A stretch of 56,329 nt of DNA from a candidate division WS1 bacterium. Lineage in GTDB: Bacteria; Armatimonadota; Zipacnadia; Zipacnadales; UBA5352. Within the stretch, counting starts at the first letter, position 1, and each line of letters opens with the position of its first letter. Location of the stretch: the NCBI GenBank assembly GCA_003566775.1, contig PXBW01000158.1, positions 1 to 56,329 on the forward strand, in the 5' to 3' direction. Position numbers and translations under genes: made by a program. The notes under the pieces are model-generated. The model saw only the letters and a program-made list of their open reading frames with translations. It was not told the DNA's origin and searched no databases. This document shows, piece after piece, positions 16,953 to 25,794 of the stretch.

Positions 16953-18689
16953 ATGATCGTAGATAGTGCATGCATTGCAGGGCTGGTCACCGAGGCGTCC
17001 GATTATGCCGGGGGATTGATGATACGGCGGGTGGTGCAGCCGCGACACGATCTCATCGGCCTTGAACTCGGGCGCTCCGGGCCGTGGGAGTGTCTGTTGA
17101 TCGAGTGGTCGGCGGAGTTCGGGCGCCTGCATCTCTCAAGTGAGATGCCCCCACCCGGCGACACCGAGCAGCGTTTCGGCAGTGTGCTGCGCCGGGTGAT
17201 CCGAGGCGCCCGCATCGAGAGCATCCGGCAGATAGCCTTCGATCGTCTCATCGAGATCGAACTGTCCAACTGCGAGCAACTCGGCCCTCAGTCTTGCAGA
17301 ACGCTGATCGCGGAATTGATGGGGCGACACAGCAATCTCGTGCTGGTCGATGAAGAGCGTAAGATCGTTGAGGCGGGCAAGCACGTAACCGTCCGCGTAA
17401 ACCGCTACCGCCAGACTTTGCCGGGGCTTGCTTACGTGCCGCCTCCCGATTTCGGCAGGATCCCGCCGCAGCAGGCAGATCCAGAGAGAATGGCAGAAGA
17501 AGCTGCTGCAGTACTGGATCAGAAGCTCTCCAACTGGCTTCGTTCTACCTTCCACGGGGGCTCGGATCTCTTCATCGATGAGGTGTGCTGTCGCTCGGAT
17601 GTCGATGGTGATCTGCCTCTGCGGGACCAACCTTCCGGCTGGGAGGAGCAAGTTGCGGCGGTGCTGAGCGGACTCGCGGAGCAGGCCGGGGAGGGTGGAG
17701 GCGCCTGGATCTACTATCGGGAGGACGACGAGTTGCCGGACTTCGCGTACCCGTTCGAGCTTAGCCATCTTTGCCAGCGCAAGCATGAGTCTGTTGACTC
17801 GCTTAGTCTTGCGGTGGAGGAGGTGCAGCGTCAGATCATAGAGAGTCAACGGTTGCGGCGATTGCGCGAACGGCTCATGGCGGCGGTGCGAGAGGGACGA
17901 AAGAAGGCCGAGCGCACCCTCCGGAAGCGGCAGGAGGTTGTGGACGATGCCGCCGAGGCGGAACTCGACCGTGAGCGCGGGGAGCTTCTGATGGCGTATC
18001 AGTACCAGGTGCCCGAGCGCGCCGAGGAGGTGACGCTCCCGCGTTACGAAGGTCAGGGAGAGTTGACGATACCGCTAAACCCGGATCTTACTCCGGTAGA
18101 GAATGCGCAGCGCTACTTCCGGCGTTATAAGAAGAGTATGCGGTTGACGGATCTCGCGCCGAAGCTGCTGGCGGCGGCACGCCATGATGTTGAATACTTC
18201 GATCAGGTGGAGACACAGATCCAGACCGCGGATGATCTCGAAGAGCTGCAAACGATCGAGCAGGAACTGGTTGAGGGAGGGCATCTGGCGGAACCGAAAG
18301 AGCACCGCCATCGTTCGCAGCATGAGCGACGCGGGCCACGGACCACCGAGACATCGGATGGTTATCCGCTGCTCTACGGGAAGAGCGGTCACGAGAACGA
18401 TGAGGTGCTGAGGGCGGCACAGCCAGACGATCTGTGGTTTCACGTTAAGGACGCTGCGGGGCCGCACGTGGTGCTGCGGACCGACTCGCGCCCCGACGAA
18501 GTACCTGATTCAAGCATAGAGGAAGCCGCAATACTGGCTGCGGCGTTGAGCAGCCAGCGTCGCGACAGCAAGGTTGCCGTGGACTGTACCCTGGCAAAGA
18601 ACGTGAACAAGCCGCGCCGCGGCCATCCCGGGTTGGCCTACTACCGGAAGGCGCGCACGCTAGTGGTGGATCTCAACTCGAGTCGATAG
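16953..18689 (+). CDS. rqcH: RqcH (NFACT family) ribosome-associated quality-control factor
   Basis: RqcH binds stalled 50S-peptidyl-tRNA and recruits tRNA-Ala to add alanine tails that mark the nascent chain for proteolysis. The ATG at 16953 (GAGGA upstream) gives 578 residues, typical for the family. The NFACT-N domain opens MIVDSACIAGLVTEASDYAGG. It carries Asp97-Arg98 in AFDRLIEIEL, the pair needed for tRNA binding in Bacillus RqcH. A basic, coiled-coil-rich middle (~290-420) follows. The C-terminal NFACT-R (DUF814) domain has DDLWFHVKDAAGPHVVL at ~490 and LAKNVNKPRRGHPGLAYYRK. Its partner RqcP is encoded at 42.7 kb in this window. The last 17 bp overlap the convergent BON-like gene. Confidence 0.93.
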   Translation: MIVDSACIAGLVTEASDYAGGLMIRRVVQPRHDLIGLELGRSGPWECLLIEWSAEFGRLHLSSEMPPPGDTEQRFGSVLRRVIRGARIESIRQIAFDRLIEIELSNCEQLGPQSCRTLIAELMGRHSNLVLVDEERKIVEAGKHVTVRVNRYRQTLPGLAYVPPPDFGRIPPQQADPERMAEEAAAVLDQKLSNWLRSTFHGGSDLFIDEVCCRSDVDGDLPLRDQPSGWEEQVAAVLSGLAEQAGEGGGAWIYYREDDELPDFAYPFELSHLCQRKHESVDSLSLAVEEVQRQIIESQRLRRLRERLMAAVREGRKKAERTLRKRQEVVDDAAEAELDRERGELLMAYQYQVPERAEEVTLPRYEGQGELTIPLNPDLTPVENAQRYFRRYKKSMRLTDLAPKLLAAARHDVEYFDQVETQIQTADDLEELQTIEQELVEGGHLAEPKEHRHRSQHERRGPRTTETSDGYPLLYGKSGHENDEVLRAAQPDDLWFHVKDAAGPHVVLRTDSRPDEVPDSSIEEAAILAAALSSQRRDSKVAVDCTLAKNVNKPRRGHPGLAYYRKARTLVVDLNSSR

Positions 18690-18921
18690 CGACATCGATG
18701 ACTACGTCGTTGATGTCGCGCATCATCTCGAAAGTCTCCGTAAGCTTCTCAAGAACCTTCTTCAGGTCCTTCGGAGCATTCGGTGAACGCATCGGACTGA
18801 TGCGCCCGTCCATGTACACCACTCCGTTTATGACCTTCACGTTCAGCAGCGAGGTGTCCATGTCATACTTGGCGATCTCTCGCACTATTCGGAGTCGCGT
18901 CTGCTTGTCCTCGAGCGGCAT
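18673..18921 (-). CDS. Small BON-like domain protein
   Basis: The 82-residue protein starts at the inner ATG (MPLEDKQTRL) with GGAGGGTGAGG upstream. The pattern LLNVKVINGVVYMDGRI, then a spacer and NDVVIDVAID, matches one BON-type alpha/beta domain, usually seen in envelope or osmotic-stress proteins. No signal peptide is present, so it is probably cytoplasmic. Its 3' end overlaps the rqcH stop on the opposite strand by 17 bp. It could be the last gene of the minus-strand group M48 protease - metallophosphoesterase - BON. Confidence 0.6.
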   Translation of the reverse strand: MPLEDKQTRLRIVREIAKYDMDTSLLNVKVINGVVYMDGRISPMRSPNAPKDLKKVLEKLTETFEMMRDINDVVIDVAIDSS

Positions 18922-19003
18922 GTGCCTCACCCTCCATGCCGGCAATCTGCGAAGGATCTTCGATCGCAGTAGCAGTATACCCCTGATCGGTGCGGATCAT
19001 GCT

Positions 19004-19738
19004 TCATACGCCGCGCCAGAGTCTGGCGTACATGGAATCGGGCAGCCCCGCTTCCTTCATCTGCAGGGCGGCCTTCTCGATCTCATAGTGAACGCGGCGG
19101 AGTTCTATCTCGCCGGTCTCATCGTCATAAATCGCGTATGCAGCCTGCTCGTTCACGTCGCGTGGCTGTCCCACCGCTCCGGGATTGACCAGATAGCGGC
19201 ATCCATCTTCGAGAGTCAAGCGCCCCCCGGTCGGTAGAGGATACTCAGTCGGTAGCTCACCGTTCTGTTGGGACATGAACCACTCCGCGTAGTGGGTGTG
19301 CCCAAAGAAGGTGATGGAGGTATTCATGGCATCGAAGCTTAGCAGAGCATCCTCGGCGGTGACGGTGTAATGACCAGGATCTGGAATTGAACCGTGGCAG
19401 AGGGTCATGTCATCCAGAATCTCGACAGCGGGAAGATTCGCAAGATAATCGAGATTATCCGGTCGGAGTTGCTCGCGTGTCCAGAGAATGCAGTATCGAG
19501 CGGGTGCGGTGAACCACTCGGCCCTGCCGGGATCCACGGCTGCTTCATCATGGTTGCCACGTACCCCGACGGCATCGAACTCCCGGATCATATCGCAGCA
19601 CTGATTCGGTCGCGCGCCGTAGCCGACAAGGTCTCCCAGGCAGAGATAACGATCTATCTCCGCCTCGGAGATGTCGCCGAGAACGGCCTCCAGGGCGACG
19701 AGGTTACTGTGTATGTCCGACAGTACCGCGTATCGCAA
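19004..19738 (-). CDS. Calcineurin-like metallophosphoesterase (YfcE/MJ0936-like)
   Basis: The 244-residue protein has the full set of binuclear metal motifs in order: DIHSN, GDLVGYG, GNHDE, LCHGS and GHTH. This compact MJ0936/YfcE-type fold usually hydrolyses small phosphodiesters. The biological substrate is unknown. The start appears to be TTG 19738, ten bases after AGGGGG. It lies 28 bp after the M48 protease stop, so both genes are likely on one transcript. Confidence 0.88.
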   Translation of the reverse strand: MRYAVLSDIHSNLVALEAVLGDISEAEIDRYLCLGDLVGYGARPNQCCDMIREFDAVGVRGNHDEAAVDPGRAEWFTAPARYCILWTREQLRPDNLDYLANLPAVEILDDMTLCHGSIPDPGHYTVTAEDALLSFDAMNTSITFFGHTHYAEWFMSQQNGELPTEYPLPTGGRLTLEDGCRYLVNPGAVGQPRDVNEQAAYAIYDDETGEIELRRVHYEIEKAALQMKEAGLPDSMYARLWRGV

Positions 19739-19766
19739 CCGGTTCCGCCCCCTTTACACTTACTCC

Positions 19767-21569
19767 CTACTTCCTCCACCAGGCGACCTGTTCCTCCGTA
19801 TCAACAAAACTTAACCTCATCATTATCTGCGTGGCCCTCAGGTCAGCGCCGAATCGAGCGTCGTCGCGAGTCACGCGGCCTTGTATCAGTTGCAGCGTGG
19901 CATCGCCGATCCCCGGGGGGAAGCCGGTCCTCTTCAGGGGCCCCGGTTCGTCTGCGCCGATGCGCCCGGCTACTCTCGTCATCAGCCTGGCGCGTTCCTC
20001 CGGGGTAACGCGAAGCCCCGTAGCGTTAAGTTGCAGCCGCCTCAAATCCACTGCCTCCGCCCACCGCGTTGCGGCGATCTGCTCAGTCGAACTGTCGAGT
20101 CTCTCAAGGCGGAGGTCGAGCATTCTCACCTGCGTCTGCATGATCATGAAGCGACTGAAGGAGGGCCTGTTCAGAGGGTCGTTCCCGTAGACCGCAAGCT
20201 CTGAGAACAGCATTGCGACGAGACGCCCACTATCGTGGTACTCCCCCGCAAGCCGCCGTAGCCGTGACGTCCCTTCCACCGATTCCGCACCGAGTTCAGC
20301 GGCCAGCGCAGTCGCCTGCTCCGCCGTCGTCTCAAGCAGCGTGATACTGGCGGCGTCGGTACGGAGTTCGGCCAGTGTCTGAGCCAGTGAGCGCATCTCA
20401 TTCGCGTTTGACGCCTCCATATGCAGGATCCGTCCGGCAAGATTCGCGCCTCGGATGGCCCGGTGCATCAGATGCACCGTCTGTGCCAGCAGCGCGAGGT
20501 AGGCAGGATCATCCAGGGGAGGATCGAGGCTCTGGGCGTAGAGCAGGGCGCGGTTGATCTGGCGGTCGCTCCAGGCCCCTCTCAGCCTGCGCCAGGCGGC
20601 CGAGCGCTCGTCCCTGGCCCCCCGTCTTTCCTCCTCCATCGCGCTGAGCGATCCTTTGAGGGAGGCGATTGCATCCGCAGGAAGTCGATGCTCGTGATTG
20701 GCGGGGGCCGTCTCAGCGGGCTTCGACGACGCACATTCAAGTAACTCCGCGCGCCTGTCACCATGAGGCTGGGGCAGCGGCTCCTGAAGGACGCCCGTCG
20801 CCTCGCGATAGCGTCCGCGCTCGATCAGCGACTCTGCGAGTGCATTGACACCGGCCGGATCTTCATCTCTCAGCTCTCTGAAGCGCTCTCCTATCCACTC
20901 CCTGCGTTTGCTCGGATGGGGATGGGTCGCGAACACTTCCTCGAGGAAGGACCATGCAGGCTGATCGCCGAGGAAAGAACTCATCGCGCGGGGATCGTAT
21001 CCGGCGCTCCACGCGATCTCCACGCCGACACGGTCCGCTCGCGCCTCGCGCCGCCTGCTGTCACGCAGGCCGTCAACAAGCTGCACAGCGTGGACCACCG
21101 GCGTCCAGTCACTCGCGTCGCTACTCCGGACAAGGGAAGCGATGCCGAGATAGACGGCGTTACGAAGGGCAACCTGCTGGAAGTCGCGGCCCGCGAGATG
21201 GGCAAGCTCGTGAGACAGCACCGCGGCCAGTTCGTCTTCGCTTTGTATGGTCTCGAGCAGTCCTGCAGTGACGAAGACCCAGCCGCCGGGGAGGGCGAAG
21301 CCGTTTGACTCGGGGCTGTCGAGGACGATGAAGTGATAGCTCAGCCTCTGGCGGGGACTGTGCTCGACAAGCCGACGGCCGAGGTCATCCACCCACTCGG
21401 TGATCGGCGGCTGATCGAGTCTGCCGCGCTGCGCGATGAATGCCTCGGCCATCCAGCGACCGATCGCCTCCTCGATCTCGGTGTCGAGGGCCACGCAGGC
21501 GGGAGAAGCGATGGCCAGCAGCACGACCATCGTGAGGACGCCACAGCAGCGACGCAGCAGTCTCGCCAT
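19767..21569 (-). CDS. Secreted M48-family zinc metalloprotease with long C-terminal region
   Basis: From ATG 21569 the product has 600 residues with a signal peptide (VLTMVVLLAIASPACVA). The peptidase region has HELAH with zinc ligands His120 and His124 and catalytic Glu121, and the third ligand is probably Glu175 in REARADRVGVE, the M48 E-x-x-x-D pattern. About 350 residues follow. They are helix-rich and contain at least one TPR-like stretch (AESLIERGRYREATGVL), as in BepA-type M48 proteases that work in envelope protein quality control. The ORF-track start at 21722 is rejected because a consensus promoter lies just before ATG 21569. No Shine-Dalgarno is visible, and the transcript should be almost leaderless. 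Confidence 0.88.
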   Translation of the reverse strand: MARLLRRCCGVLTMVVLLAIASPACVALDTEIEEAIGRWMAEAFIAQRGRLDQPPITEWVDDLGRRLVEHSPRQRLSYHFIVLDSPESNGFALPGGWVFVTAGLLETIQSEDELAAVLSHELAHLAGRDFQQVALRNAVYLGIASLVRSSDASDWTPVVHAVQLVDGLRDSRRREARADRVGVEIAWSAGYDPRAMSSFLGDQPAWSFLEEVFATHPHPSKRREWIGERFRELRDEDPAGVNALAESLIERGRYREATGVLQEPLPQPHGDRRAELLECASSKPAETAPANHEHRLPADAIASLKGSLSAMEEERRGARDERSAAWRRLRGAWSDRQINRALLYAQSLDPPLDDPAYLALLAQTVHLMHRAIRGANLAGRILHMEASNANEMRSLAQTLAELRTDAASITLLETTAEQATALAAELGAESVEGTSRLRRLAGEYHDSGRLVAMLFSELAVYGNDPLNRPSFSRFMIMQTQVRMLDLRLERLDSSTEQIAATRWAEAVDLRRLQLNATGLRVTPEERARLMTRVAGRIGADEPGPLKRTGFPPGIGDATLQLIQGRVTRDDARFGADLRATQIMMRLSFVDTEEQVAWWRK

Positions 21570-21578
21570 CGTGCGCTG

Positions 21579-21607
21579 ATTATACTCGACGGACGCAATG
21601 AAGGCAA
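21579..21607 (-). promoter_or_regulatory. Promoter TTGCCT-17-TATAAT directly before the M48 gene
   Basis: On the minus strand TTGCCT (21607-21602) and a perfect TATAAT (21584-21579) are 17 bp apart. The hexamer ends only 9 nt before ATG 21569, so transcription should begin ~3 nt upstream of the start codon. No ribosome-binding site fits in that space. Confidence 0.7.
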
Positions 21608-21631
21608 AAGAAGAAGCAGTCTCGTGAGGAA

Positions 21632-21666
21632 TCTGCGATGATGCCGCTCGCGGGCACCATCGCAGA
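21632..21666 (-). terminator. Hairpin terminator after the aldo/keto reductase gene
   Basis: TCTGCGATG pairs perfectly with CATCGCAGA (9 bp) around an inner TGCC/GGGCA pairing. It lies 28 bp past the reductase stop and is followed on the minus strand by TTCCTC. It separates the reductase from the M48 promoter. Confidence 0.65.
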
Positions 21667-21693
21667 CCTGCGCGTGATGTTCGAGCCGGCGCT

Positions 21694-22686
21694 CTACGGC
21701 CCCTCAATCTGCCAGAACGCATCCCTTATGCGCTCGAACTCGTCATTCGAGAGATCAACGTGCATTGCCCCCGCGTTTTCGCTGGCCTGTCCCGCGTTGC
21801 GCGAACCCGCAAGCGCGCAGGTGATCCCCTCAGCCCGCACAGTCCAGGCCAGTGTGATCTGTGCGACCGTCGCATTGTGCTCCTCGGCAATCGGGCGCAT
21901 TACCTCGTCGATCACGCGGTTAACCCGCCTGATGCTCTCAGCAGTGAACCACGGTCGATTAGCTCGTTGATCGCCCTCTTTGAACTCCCGGTCTACGGTA
22001 ACCCTGCCGGTCAGCAGGCCCTGCTCGAGCGGGCTATAGACGATACTCGCGATGTCATGCTCGTCGCACCATGCGATCACATTATCGTAGTTCTCGCGGG
22101 AGAGAAGACTGAACTTCGGCTGAGAGCAGTGAACGGGTCCGTAGGCCAGACATTCATCGATCATCTCGGGGGTGAAGTTGCTTACGCCGATGGCTCGAAT
22201 CATGCCCTGATCGATCAGTTCGACCAGTGCGCTCATGGTCTCCTTGAGTTCATGGGTCTCATCCGGCCAGTGACACTGGTAGAGGTCAATCACATCGATT
22301 CCGAGGCGTTCGAGTGATTGCTCACACTCGCGCAGGATCCCGTCACGCGAAAGATTGCGGTAGATGGTGACCGGCTGTCCCTGGTTGTCCTCGGTGTCGT
22401 AGTGGTGCTGGCCCTCGTCTGTGTCCCAGCGCAACCCACACTTGGTGAAAATCAGCGGTCTGTCCTCGCGCCCGGCGATGGCCTGCCCGACGATCCGTTC
22501 AGAATGACCGAAGCCATAAACCGGAGCCGTGTCGATGGCGTTGATTCCCGCGTCAAGTCCGGCGTTGATGCCCTCGATGGCCTGTTCATCATCGGTACCC
22601 CCCCAGAGCCATCCTCCGATCGCCCACGCTCCGAAGACAATCGACGTTGGCCTGACCTCCGAAGTACCTATCTGTCGCAGATTCAT
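21694..22686 (-). CDS. Aldo/keto reductase
   Basis: This NAD(P)H-dependent oxidoreductase has 330 residues from ATG 22686 (GGAGGGTAAGG upstream). The AKR tetrad is visible: Asp in NAIDTAPVYG, Tyr in the same stretch, Lys in FTKCGLRWD and His in LYQCHWPD. Other signatures are GFGHSERIVGQAI, AIGVSNFTPEMIDE and the C-terminal cofactor loop CALAGSRNAGQASEN. It resembles the AKR11/YhdN-type or sugar-linked reductases; the aldehyde or sugar substrate is unknown. It is divergent from birA. The ORF-track extension to 22866 has no support. Confidence 0.92.
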   Translation of the reverse strand: MNLRQIGTSEVRPTSIVFGAWAIGGWLWGGTDDEQAIEGINAGLDAGINAIDTAPVYGFGHSERIVGQAIAGREDRPLIFTKCGLRWDTDEGQHHYDTEDNQGQPVTIYRNLSRDGILRECEQSLERLGIDVIDLYQCHWPDETHELKETMSALVELIDQGMIRAIGVSNFTPEMIDECLAYGPVHCSQPKFSLLSRENYDNVIAWCDEHDIASIVYSPLEQGLLTGRVTVDREFKEGDQRANRPWFTAESIRRVNRVIDEVMRPIAEEHNATVAQITLAWTVRAEGITCALAGSRNAGQASENAGAMHVDLSNDEFERIRDAFWQIEGP

Positions 22687-22961
22687 CCTTACCCTCCTTG
22701 GATAACTTTGCGTTCCATCAACCTCTTCCACATCGGACCCAATCCTCCTTCCTCCGGGCGGTGCCGCAGCAGGCCTCAGACGGCATGAATGATCCACCTC
22801 CTTCGACAGTGTACGACCGACCCAGGCGACCTGCCGCCCCGTCCGCAATCTGTCTACCGCTCTCATGGAGGAGAAGTGCCCGGGAATAGGGAACTACTCA
22901 TGCGCCCGGCAGCAGGCTGCGTAACGACAGATGCGTTTGCACGGCACCCCCGGAGGTTCAT

Positions 22962-23726
22962 GTGCTCGAAGGTTCGCAGGCAGCGGATTCGATTGAGGAT
23001 AGGGGCATTAGCTGGAGTGTCCACCGCCTTGCGACGGTTGATTCGACGAACCTTGCGGCGCTGCGGCTGGCGAGGCAGGGCGCAACATCGGGGGCGGTGG
23101 TTGTGGCGCGCGGGCAGACTGCCGGGCGCGGCAGGCTCGGGCGAGGCTGGGCTGATCTGCCCGGACAATGTCTGCTGATGAGCGTGCTGCTGGACCCTCC
23201 TGGAGACGGCACTGCGTTGTTGACGCCGGCCATGGCACTGGCCGCCGCGGAGGCGATCGAGCAACTCGCGCAGGTCGCGTCGCATATCAAGTGGCCGAAT
23301 GACCTGATGATAACGGGGCGCAAGGTCGCGGGCGTGCTGGCTGAGGGGCCCGCCGATGGCCCGGTCGCCGTCGGTTTGGGCGTAAACGTCAACGGTCTGT
23401 GCGCTGATCTGCCCGAAGACCTGCACCGCCGGGCGGTCTTTGTCTCGGAGGCTGCCGGTCGGGAGATTGAGATCAGGGAACTTGAAACAGCAGTATTGAG
23501 TCATCTCCATGTAGTGTACCGGGACCTCGCACGGGGTGAGCGCTCGGATCTCATAGACAGCCTCAACCGTCGCGACTATCTCGCCGGGCGTGAGGTGAGC
23601 GTCAGGTTCGGTCGAGACAGGATTCGTGGGATCGCGGGAGGCTGGCTCCCGGACGGAAGACTGCTGCTCCACACGGAAGATGGGGGAGACGTGAGGCTCG
23701 TGGCCGGAGAGGTTACGATAGACTGA
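22962..23726 (+). CDS. birA: Biotin-[acetyl-CoA-carboxylase] ligase, HTH-less type
   Basis: The enzyme activates biotin as biotinyl-AMP and attaches it to BCCP-type proteins. The product has 254 residues from GTG 22962, with GGAGG seven bases upstream. Motifs: STNLAAL (biotin site start), RGQTAGRGRLGRGW (glycine-rich AMP loop), IKWPNDLMITGRKVAGVL (catalytic lysine region) and GLGVNVN, then the SH3-like C-terminal domain. It lacks the N-terminal DNA-binding domain, so it is group I: enzyme only, no repressor role. Its stop overlaps the next start (TGATG), indicating translational coupling. Confidence 0.95.
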   Translation: MLEGSQAADSIEDRGISWSVHRLATVDSTNLAALRLARQGATSGAVVVARGQTAGRGRLGRGWADLPGQCLLMSVLLDPPGDGTALLTPAMALAAAEAIEQLAQVASHIKWPNDLMITGRKVAGVLAEGPADGPVAVGLGVNVNGLCADLPEDLHRRAVFVSEAAGREIEIRELETAVLSHLHVVYRDLARGERSDLIDSLNRRDYLAGREVSVRFGRDRIRGIAGGWLPDGRLLLHTEDGGDVRLVAGEVTID

Positions 23727-25627
23727 TGCGCATCGATCTTAGACCAATCATCCTCTTCACGGCAATGCTCGTACCCGCGGCGCCCGTGAGCGCGAATGTC
23801 GGCGAGCTTCTGCTCTCCGGCTGTGAGGCGATGTACCGTGGTCAGTGGGAGGATGCGGCGGATAGCTTCTCCCGTGCGATGTCCATCGATGCCACCTGCG
23901 CGGAAGCCATGGTGGGGCATGCGGCGGCGCTGCTGCAGTTGGGGCGAACGGACGAGGCGGCGGATCAACTGAGCCGTGCCGTGCTTGCGGCACCGGAGAT
24001 GGCCGCCGCCCATGCGGGACTCGGAGCCTCCCACTACCTGCGGGGTGATCTCCAGCAGGCGATAGTCGAGTACCGTCGCGCTCTCAGTTGCGCCCCCTCT
24101 AACCGCGCACGGCTCCGGGCCAGCGTTGCCTGGCTCGCATGCAGACTCGGCCTCTACACCAGCGCCCTTACTGAGGCACAAGCGGCACTGGCTGAGGACC
24201 CCGGTGATCCACTCGCGCGCCATGTCCTCGGTGCCGCACTTACCGCGCTTGGGCGTTATGATGAAGCGGTGGAACTGCTCGGACGCGAGATGCGGCCGGG
24301 CGCGGAGCCGCCACCGGGGGTGCTGGCTGTGCCCTCTGCACTGCTCTCCCCGGGAGCGCAGTACTGGGCGGAGAATGACTTCGATGAGCGAGAGAAGCTC
24401 TTGGCCGCATCAGCCGAGCATTCCCGCGAAGACATTGACCTGGCGGAGTACGATGAAGTCGATGCAACGGGGGACACCACAGCCGATGAACGATGGGAGG
24501 CGTCCGGCACGGAGGGCTTCAGCATCTACCGGCCTGACGCGGGTCGCACAGTGAGCGGGACCATCGAGGTCGCCCTCGAGGCGGATGCGGCTTCCGGCAT
24601 AGATCACATCGTGGTGATGCTGGAGAACTCCTTCGTTGCCATGAGCAACGTCAGACCGTTCCGCGCCAACGTGGATACGAGGCGCGTGAGTGATGGGGCC
24701 CGCGAGATTCGCGTCGAGGGGTACTCCCGGGACGGCACGGTCAGCGCTCGCGCCACGGTCACAGTCAATGTCGCCAACGGATCGCGTACCCTGGCGCCTG
24801 AGGAGCGCAGCGCCCGCAGAATCGCCCGCGAGGAACTCGGGCGCCTGCTCTCATTGCAGACAACACCGATCGCGGACACGCAGCTTCTCGGCACAGCGCT
24901 CGAGGGGGCGGGCAGGAGGCTGGACGCGATCGCTGCGTGGGAGTATGCCTTCTCTCATGATCCTCTCCTGCCGGGACTTCGCGCCGACCTGATACTCGCC
25001 TATCGCGAGAAAGATCTTCGACCGCAGGGGCAGGCTCGAGAGATCTACATGCTCTCAGAGCCGGAAGCGGTCGCTCTCACTTTCGATGACGGGCCCCACC
25101 CGGTGATGACGCCATGGATTCTCGACCTCCTCGACCGGTACAGCTACCGGGCCACATTCTTCCTCATCGGGAAGCAGGTGACTATGTATCCCGATCTCGC
25201 GCAGGAGATCGTGGATCGTGGACATGAGGTTGCGAGCCACTCGCACACGCACGTGAATATGACGACCCTCGACTCGCTCGGCGCGGAGCAGGAGTTGGTG
25301 CGCAGCCGAGCGGCTATCCGCCAGGCCACCGGACACGTTGTGAGCCTGTTTCGTCCGCCGGGCGGGAACTACGATGAGACGGTCCGCCAGGCGACTATCG
25401 ATACCGATTTCACCACAGTGTTCTGGACCGAGAATATCGGCAACTATCCCGGTGCCGGGGGCCCTCAGATCGCGAAGGCCATGGATCGCAAGCTCGCCGA
25501 CGGCGGCATCGTGCTGCTGCACAACGGCTACGATGAGACGGAGGTCGCGCTGCCCTACCTGCTTGAACGCCTGCACGCGCGAGGTGTCCGGTGTGACACT
25601 GTCAGCGCTCTGATCGAATCGCGTTAG
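23726..25627 (+). CDS. Secreted TPR - Ig-like - polysaccharide deacetylase fusion
   Basis: The 633-residue protein starts at ATG 23726, overlapping the birA stop by one base. A signal peptide (IILFTAMLVPAAPVSA) is followed by four or more TPR units to ~residue 190. An Ig-like module lies at ~270-345 (VSGTIEVALEADAASGIDHI). A NodB-type CE4 domain occupies ~445-633. Catalytic motifs are intact: TFDDGPH (motif 1), SHSHTH (zinc His pair, motif 2), FRPPGGNYDE (motif 3), and late GIVLLHNGYDET. It should N- or O-deacetylate an extracellular glycan such as peptidoglycan, chitin-like or xylan chains. The three-part architecture is unusual; the TPR part may dock partner proteins. Confidence 0.88.
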   Translation: MRIDLRPIILFTAMLVPAAPVSANVGELLLSGCEAMYRGQWEDAADSFSRAMSIDATCAEAMVGHAAALLQLGRTDEAADQLSRAVLAAPEMAAAHAGLGASHYLRGDLQQAIVEYRRALSCAPSNRARLRASVAWLACRLGLYTSALTEAQAALAEDPGDPLARHVLGAALTALGRYDEAVELLGREMRPGAEPPPGVLAVPSALLSPGAQYWAENDFDEREKLLAASAEHSREDIDLAEYDEVDATGDTTADERWEASGTEGFSIYRPDAGRTVSGTIEVALEADAASGIDHIVVMLENSFVAMSNVRPFRANVDTRRVSDGAREIRVEGYSRDGTVSARATVTVNVANGSRTLAPEERSARRIAREELGRLLSLQTTPIADTQLLGTALEGAGRRLDAIAAWEYAFSHDPLLPGLRADLILAYREKDLRPQGQAREIYMLSEPEAVALTFDDGPHPVMTPWILDLLDRYSYRATFFLIGKQVTMYPDLAQEIVDRGHEVASHSHTHVNMTTLDSLGAEQELVRSRAAIRQATGHVVSLFRPPGGNYDETVRQATIDTDFTTVFWTENIGNYPGAGGPQIAKAMDRKLADGGIVLLHNGYDETEVALPYLLERLHARGVRCDTVSALIESR

Positions 25628-25757
25628 GGAAGAGACTCATTGGTCGCGTAATCGCACATCCCAAACCATCACGATGAGGCCGCGCCGGGACATACGGACC
25701 ACTATCGCACCGCCGGCGACATGGCGGTAACGTCACCTGGACGCCGGGAATGAGCGG

Positions 25758-25786
25758 TTGTCCCTGCGCGGGTTTCACGGTATCAT
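25758..25786 (+). promoter_or_regulatory. Promoter TTGTCC-17-TATCAT directly before the glycosidase gene
   Basis: TTGTCC (25758-25763) and TATCAT (25781-25786) are 17 bp apart. The -10 box ends 8 nt before ATG 25795, so the mRNA would start ~2 nt ahead of the start codon. No Shine-Dalgarno can be placed. Confidence 0.55.
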
Positions 25787-25794
25787 CATCCGAT

